From NCBI GenBank assembly GCA_002690445.1, contig NZER01000073.1:1-7625 (forward strand): 7,625 nt of DNA, written 5' to 3'. The notes beneath the pieces are model-generated. The model did no database searches. It worked only from the letters and a program-made list of their open reading frames with translations, and was not told the DNA's origin. The stretch's first letter is position 1. The number at the start of each line of letters is the position of its first letter. A program made the position numbers and the translations under genes. The DNA is from Candidatus Pacearchaeota archaeon (GTDB taxonomy: Archaea; Nanoarchaeota; Nanoarchaeia; Pacearchaeales; GW2011-AR1). Positions 1 to 6,000 of the stretch are shown here, one piece after another.

Positions 1-3000
1 CAGGGTGCAAATGTACTTGGGCCGGAACTCAGTCAGGCAGGTCAGGCATTTATAGGTTTGCCCGCAACGATTTTGAACCTGTTGGATGATGGAGCAGTTC
101 AGCTCGGAACTGGCCTAGCAGACGCCGCCAAAGGAATAGGCTCTATAGACAATATAATGATAGAAGCCCTTACGGCATCATTAGCCCCTCTCACAGCAGC
201 TATGGCAGATGCTTCCAAGGGAATTAGCGCTGTTGACAACATAATGAACACCACTATGACAGGAGCGATGACACCACTCAAAACATCACTGACAGTGCTT
301 GATGGAGAATTTAAGAAGTTTGGTAAAGAGCTAATGCTTAAGCTCAAATATTTTGATGTTTTAAAGAAAGCCAATACTGATCTAGTTACCGTTATGGAGA
401 ATCTCGGCAAGCGGCTTACGGAAAAGGGTGATGATTTTGACATATTGAAACCACCTATTGCCGCTGTCGAGCAGGCACTTTTTAGGGTTTCTAATTACCT
501 GAACAACTTTTATCAGATCTTTACGCCACTTGCGGGGGCTGTGAAACAACTTGCTCTCTCCATGCAGAGGCAGGCGGGAGCCGCCGGTGTTGGCATAAAC
601 GCCGCAGCATTACAGGGGCCCATGACCCAGATGGCCGCAAATATGGCTAGGGCAGCCAAAGTTATGAGCAATATTGCAGTTATCGGCACCAATCTTCAGC
701 AGGCGATGGCTAATATGGTTGCGTCCCTTAATTCGGGTAAAGGTAGTATAAATAATATAACTATTAATTCCGCAGCCACAGCTCAGGAATTGGCCGAGCT
801 AAAGGCTGAACTAGCAAAGGCTCAAGCTAGAATATTAGAGCTGGAAAATGCCACAGCGCAAGCCTCCACTCAGATGAAAAAGACTGGTGCCGGAGCTGGT
901 GCCGGTGGGGGCATGATGATGATGGGTGGTGGTGGTGGTGCTGGCCAAATGGGGAACAACCTAATGATGGCGGGCATGGCGGCGGGAATGGTTGCCCAGA
1001 GTATGGACGGACTGAACGACAAAACAAAAACTTTCGTGACAGATATTACTATGATTGGTATGATGTTGGGAATGGTTGCAATGTCCTTTGCTCCTATGTT
1101 AAAGGGCCTGTTTCTGATGGCTGGAGCTTCGACTATGGCCGCTGCGGCAGATTCCGCAAAGGCCGCTGCTAGTGCCAAAGAAGTTCTGACGACCGAAATG
1201 GCGATTTTGGCAGATCTGGAGAAGGCAGCTGCTGGCCAAGCATGTTCGTTGGTAGATGCACAGAAAACGGTTGTCGGTGGTGCTGCTGCCCAAGCCGACA
1301 AATTGAAAACTCTTGCTGCCACGGAGGCTGCTGCGGCAGATAAAATGAAAAAAGGGGCGGCATTAATGGCAGCCGGAATTATGATAGGTCTTGCGGTAGC
1401 CGCTACTTATGTTATAATGAGAAGTAAGGCGCTTGGTGAACAGGCGAAAAAGCTAACCGAGGAATATCAAGATTCTATAAAACTGCTACAGGGCGGTGGT
1501 GGAGATATGAATGTCGCAGATGCTCAGGCTAAAGTTAGAGCTGCTCTTCAGAAAGAGGCAGAAGCTGCTGGGGCTACATTTGGTGGCTGGATGGCTGCGA
1601 TTGCTACAGCTATTGTAATTGCGATAGCTGCGGTAGCCCTGTTTGCTGCGAGCATTGCCACAGGTGGCATGGCGGCGGTTGCAGCAGCTGCGCTCATTGC
1701 GGGGGCTGGAGTTGCTGGAGCGGAAGCCGGGGCAGCATTTGCAACAGCAGAGGAGGCAATAACAGGGTCATCGGATTTGCTGGTACAGGCCACGGTGATG
1801 TCAGCCAAGGCTCTAGGGGAACATGCAAACGCAACAAAAGCTATGGAAATCGAGCAGCTTGAGGGTGTTGCTTTATTGGAACGTCAAAACCAAGCGTTTA
1901 CTGGTTTGGCGACGGGAGCAATCGGTGCATCAGCCGCTTTTGCTGCCTTTAGAGGGTCTATGGCCGGGATGGCCCCTGAGTTTAGAGGGGAGGTAATGGA
2001 TAGCGAGACCTTTGAGGCTGTAAAAGATACTGGCGTAGAGGCTATGAAGGCTATGTCGGATGCTCTTTATGCTGAAGCCCAAAAATTACAAACCAATATG
2101 GGTGGCGCTATAGACGAACTAGTAAAGGGCGGAATGGATGCCGGTGCCGCCTTCAATAGTGCCCAAATCCAGCAGGGGCTGAGAAACTATGAGGTGGCAA
2201 TTTTGGAGGCAACCAGAATAGCCATGATGCAATCAGGCCAAATGACGGGAGAGGCTAAGTTAAGGCTTGGTTTACAGGGCGTATTAGAAGAGAACATGTC
2301 AACCGAACAGAAGGCTGCTATTCAAGAAAAAGAAAATCAGTTAATACAAAAAGCATCAGCGGAACAAGCCAAAAAGGCTCGTGAAGCCCAAGAAAAGGCT
2401 ATGAAGGCCAAAATAGATGCGGATAAAAAAGCAGAAAAAGCCGCAGCGCAAAAACTAGCTGCCGATAAGGCAATGGCGGTACAGGCGTATGCGGCGCAAG
2501 TTGCCCTAGCTGAGTTTTCTGTAGGCCTTATCCAGCTAAAAATGACAACACAGACCGTCATGATGGAATTCGGCGCTCTTACGGGAACGATAAAACAGTT
2601 TAAGAGCAATACAGCGGACCTAATAAAATCGTTAGGCTCTGGTGTTATTACTCCGGAAGCAGAGCAGGCGGTAACAGGCCTTGGGGCTACCCTTGGAATC
2701 GAAAGAGAAGTAAAAGGCATTGTAGACTCAATGAAAGAAAATGAGCGTATACGTGAAATCTTAACCAAAAAGGGGTTAAAAGAGTTTACTGGCACACTCA
2801 GTGAGTCTGCGGCAAATCTTCGGTTTGATGATTTCCTGAAAAGAAATAATATTGATCTCTCGGGTCTTGATGCAGACGTGAGGGGTGAAATTATGGACAT
2901 GCTTAAGGATGGTCTTGACCCTTCAGAAATCACTAAGATTATGGGATATCTTGCGGATGCCAACAAGGAACAACTCAAGGCGCTCGGAGATTTAGCTAAA

Positions 3001-6000
3001 GCGCAAGACGCTTATTTAAATAGCCTTTCTAAATTTGCTGACGGGATTATAAAAGCGCAAAAGACTTATAGGGACTCGCTGGTTTTCCTTGCAGAAACTC
3101 AAATAAAGGGTGCAGAGCGTATAGCCAAGGCTACGGGTAGAGATCTAACAGTAAGAGAGGTTAGAGGTCAGGAACAGCAGGTAAGAAACGCGGGATTGGG
3201 GCTAAACTTGCGGGCCGGAGGGCCAAACGTTATTGGGGGGCAGATAGAGCAAAAAAGAAACCGATCTTCTCAAATATCAGGGGAAATTTCTGCACTGTCT
3301 AATATTGCGGGTAGTGGGGAGCAGATAGTAAAACTGCAAAATGAACAAAAACAACTCGCTGATGAAACTAAACAGCTAACAGCAAACCTTAAAAGTCTAG
3401 CAGACCAATCAAAATTAGCTGCCGCCATTATGGGCGAGATAGATAAAGAAAAGAGCAAACGAGAATCAATACAGGGGCTGATATCTGAGTTTACTTTTGC
3501 TAGTAATAAGGGTCGGCAGGAGATGGATAGGAATTTCATGGCTCTTCAGAGAGTGATGCAGACGGGGAACTTAAATAGTATTCCGGATGAAATGCGAGGA
3601 GCTGTTGGGGGATTGTTAGATTCGCTTAAGGATATAGCGATTGGACCTCAAGGTCAGACGGGCGGAGAGGTTAAGAAGATGTTAGAGATGCAGATGGCCA
3701 ATCAGCTAAAAATTAGAGCTACTGGTAAGCCTCTTACTGCGGAAGAGATGAACAAGATATTTAATCAGACAACAAAAGAAGAGCAACTTATAAATGACCT
3801 AAGAGCCTTAGGTGCGGAAGAGGTGGCGGCGGCGACTCAATTGGCCAACCAAGAAGCCGGAAAAATGGATCAGCTGATTCAAAGAATCGGTGAACTTATC
3901 ATGGTGCTTAAAAACGAGAGAAACGATGCGGCACAAAATTTAGCGATGGGTGGTGTGGTCTATGCTTCGGAGGGTCAGAGTATATTTAAACCTAAAGGCA
4001 CAGATACTGTTCCGGCTATGTTGACTCCGGGAGAATTTGTAGTAAATAAAACTGCGGCGAAGAAAAACTCCGGTGCCCTTCAGGCTATTAATAGTGGAAA
4101 AACTCAGTACTTGGCTGGTGGTGGGCCTGCGGGAGTGGGGCTTGGATCTTATACCGCTTCTGGCATTGGAGATGAAATAAAGTATGCGGCGGTGACTGAG
4201 GGCGTAGGGATAGCTGGACGGAGTATTGGGGATTGGATGAAGACGGCGTTTGACAACTATAATACGAGTGCTGATGGTGGATATCCGAGTAGATATCTAA
4301 TTAGAGATGCTGTCAAGGCGGGAGCAAATTCCATAGACTTGGCTGGGCTCCCTTCCAATGTCCCTCTGGAGGGGTTGTCGGGGCTGGCTTCTATGAAAAA
4401 TAAAGAGCTGAAATTCAATACACCCCGAGCAATGACTATAAGGGATATTGCTCCATTTGGATGGCTAGCCAAGCAAGGGCTACCCAGCGGTACTGAAACT
4501 AGCGCTCCAAACATTGAAGAAGTGGCAGTGCCCGGCGGATATACTTCTAGAATACCTAGCATAAATAAAGGGTTTTCTTACTTTTGGGCGGGTGGCCAAT
4601 CCGGATCAACTCCAGCGGGGTGGACGAGCAGAACAGCGGAGCCGGTAACAAGGAACGTAGCCAGTGGCGGTGTTGGTTCTGGTGGCGGTGGTATGCATAC
4701 GGTAACGCAAGACGAAGATGTAACGAGAAATTCGGATGACTTGGCTGAGTTTATTGATGAAACCAATGCAGGTCGAGCCGATCTCCCTAAATTCAAAACA
4801 TGGAGCGCTTGGGCTGATGCAGCAAGAACGGAGGTTGATGCTTTTGCAAAATTTCCACTATTGGACGCTTTGAGACTTACTTGGCTTGGCAGGGGTTACG
4901 GTGACGGTTTTAGCAAACTTGCCCGAAATGGTGCTTTAAACCCTGTAATAGAATCGTGGAATGGTGATAATCTTATGGCTCTAGCTGGCGGTCAATATGA
5001 CCCTCCTATTGATCCAAACGCCTCGTATTTTTCAGGCGCAAATATTAATAAGGAAGTTTTTCCTCGGGCGAAATTACAAAGAAACGATATGTTCTCCGGT
5101 AACGATAACGCTCAGTTTGGCATGCTGCAAAAAGATTTTCCAGATAAAGTAGAGGGACTCTTAAAGGTATATAATGACAATAGAGAAAATTTAGCAACAG
5201 CCGTCGCTAGTCGTTATTCGTATTGGCTTAGTAAGAAGATGCCCGAAATGCAAGAGGGGATTGACTCCTATCTGAAGGGGGAAACACACTGGGATGAAAA
5301 ATTCGGCGCTCAACTTCCGGCTGGAGGGGGCGGAATCGGGGGGCCCGGAGGGGCTTTGGTTCTTGATCCTGCGGCAGGTCCCGGATTCAGTGATGATTTT
5401 ATCAAACTTTCACCTCAAGCGTGGTGGGCTGAAGAAGGTCAGAAAATAGCCAAGTTTCAAGAAGCTTTAACGAAGGGCTCGAATGTAGAAGTGCTCGATA
5501 GAGAGGCAATCCACCAAGAATCCGGCAATAATGGAGGTTGGTTGAAAGTAGAGAGCATGGCAGCGGCTCTCAGTACCGCCGGAAAACCCGGAACCTACCC
5601 CCTCTATTCTAGACCCGGTGGAGTTCCTTTCCCTCTCTTCGATCAGCAGCAAGGTATACTTCAGGCTGGGTTTTTAGATATGTATAATAACCTCGGTCTC
5701 GTCGGTGTTAAAGATGGTCCCGACAAAGAACGAGACGCTTTTGCGATATACCTGACACAACTACAAAACCTGACTGGAATTAAGGGTAATTTTAAGGGAC
5801 AGTTAGAGGCTGTTAGGGAACAGAAGGCCGCAGATGAAGCTGCCGGAATAGCAGCGGCTGCCGCTGATGCTCAGGCCTTTGCCCAAGAAAATATGCGATT
5901 AAATATGGGTCTAGATTTTGGTGTGTTTAATGATCCCGTTGGGTTTATGACAGCAGCTCAGAAAAAAATGAAGGAGCTTAAAGCCTTTATGCCAACGCCG

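Noticed and set aside
99..443. Minus-strand open frame of 114 codons
   Set aside because: It is opposite the tandem repeat in the + frame, with Ser/Leu/Ile-rich shadow composition and no separate regulatory signals.
870..1322. Minus-strand open frame of 150 codons with an apparently hydrophobic Ala/Pro/Ile-rich protein
   Set aside because: It is the mirror of the Gly/Ala/Met-rich + strand sequence, and its low-complexity Pro end is the complement of the GGT run.
2365..2480. TolA or colicin-type domain
   Set aside because: The resemblance is only the Ala/Lys/Glu composition of a long charged helix, which arises often without homology.
2337..2978. Minus-strand open frame of 213 codons
   Set aside because: It lies wholly opposite the long + frame, is Ser/Ala/Phe-rich as expected from the complement of that coding sequence, and shows no family motif.
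3235..3240. Run of six G as a frameshift or assembly error site
   Set aside because: The frame stays open, with continuous helical protein character on both sides, so there is no sign of a shift.
5281..5300. His-x-x-Glu (HWDE) as a metalloprotease site
   Set aside because: There is no HExxH and no second His nearby at a suitable spacing, so a metal site is not supported.
5500..5640. Possible lysozyme or transglycosylase-like Glu-Ser motif (IHQESGNNGG)
   Set aside because: Some tape measure proteins carry such domains, but the further motifs expected after the Glu-Ser (Gly-Leu-x-Gln and a later Tyr-rich helix) are not visible, so the likeness is only local.
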